Positions 20,908 to 21,082 of a stretch of DNA of 21,082 bases are shown here, piece after piece. The position numbers and the translations under genes are program-made. The notes below the pieces were generated by a model that did not search any database, had not been told where the DNA came from, and was given only the letters and a program-made list of their open reading frames with translations. Numbering within the stretch: position 1 is the stretch's first letter; each line of letters begins with the position of its first letter. Source of the stretch: a virus. The stretch lies in IMG/VR virus record IMGVR_UViG_3300034152_000138, positions 1 through 21,082 of that record; one strand, 5' to 3'.

Positions 20908-21082
20908 CTACGTGTTCTTCTTGTACGCTAGTCCGTACTCAATAGTGTTAACGAGGTCTACCGGATCTGACCCGCTGACAGTATTATCTCTCAGGCCCTT
21001 ACGCTTGAATGGGAAGATTACCCACTCCTCACTACCATACGTGAGCACGGTACCAGGGGCTACGTCATCAATACGAGCGTAC
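20908..21082 (-). CDS. partial late phage protein, C-terminal 57 residues
   Basis: A minus-strand frame enters from the right edge and stops at TAG 20908-20910. The visible end includes DDVAPGTVLTYGSEEWVIFP followed by FKRKGLRDNT and ends EYGLAYKKNT. The YGSEEWVIFPFKRK pattern recalls a small conserved hypothetical protein of environmental phages, and the partner gene immediately downstream (the 75-aa VFLLRAQD protein) fits that neighbourhood. Function unknown. The start lies outside the window. Confidence 0.7.
   Translation of the reverse strand, partial: YARIDDVAPGTVLTYGSEEWVIFPFKRKGLRDNTVSGSDPVDLVNTIEYGLAYKKNT

Overview
The window looks like the replication/recombination half and the tail-tip/lysis half of a tailed, probably siphovirus-like, double-stranded DNA phage. 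The supports are a family A DNA polymerase with a fused uracil-DNA glycosylase domain, a primase-helicase, a phage-type recombination set, a J-like tail-tip protein, a DUF2163/BR0599-type hub protein and a lysis cassette. Nearly all genes overlap or abut. TTG and GTG starts are common, and several stop codons are part of the next Shine-Dalgarno (SD) sequence. I see no tRNA, rRNA, CRISPR array, insertion sequence, integrase, terminase or capsid gene. The host cannot be named; the DUF2163 hub family hints at a Gram-negative host, but weakly.

Layout. (1) 1-375: the last 28 codons of an MT-A70-type adenine methyltransferase, an 11-codon ORF resembling the start of an HTH protein, and a small cysteine-rich protein. 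This stretch uses codons unlike everything after it (CAA and AAA instead of CAG and AAG), so a junction lies near position 375. (2) 378-1261, plus strand: a 49-codon ORF, a membrane-anchored coiled-coil protein and a small zinc ribbon. (3) 1236-3298, minus strand: an HTH protein translationally coupled to a PrimPol-RepA-type primase-helicase. (4) 3299-3427: divergent control region. (5) 3428-10370, plus strand: UDG-polymerase fusion, Fe-S RecB/Cas4-like nuclease, AAA_24 (Sak4-like) ATPase, DUF669-like single-strand binding protein, VRR-NUC nuclease, SNF2-like helicase and a 34-aa membrane peptide, ending at a hairpin at 10363-10386. (6) 10418-21082, minus strand, read right to left: a partial gene at the window edge, four small unknown genes, a 599-aa tail protein, the DUF2163 hub protein, the 1284-aa J-like tip/receptor-binding protein, three small proteins, an XhlA-like holin accessory, an amidase endolysin and a final unknown gene.

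How the genes fit together. The primase-helicase and polymerase would copy the genome, with the glycosylase domain perhaps clearing or sensing uracil. The nuclease, AAA_24 ATPase, DUF669 protein, VRR-NUC and helicase form a recombination/repair set. Three proteins of the replication modules carry Lys/Arg-rich tails. The leftward late block builds the tail tip (probably with an Fe-S hub and a lectin-like C-terminal adhesin) and then lyses the cell.
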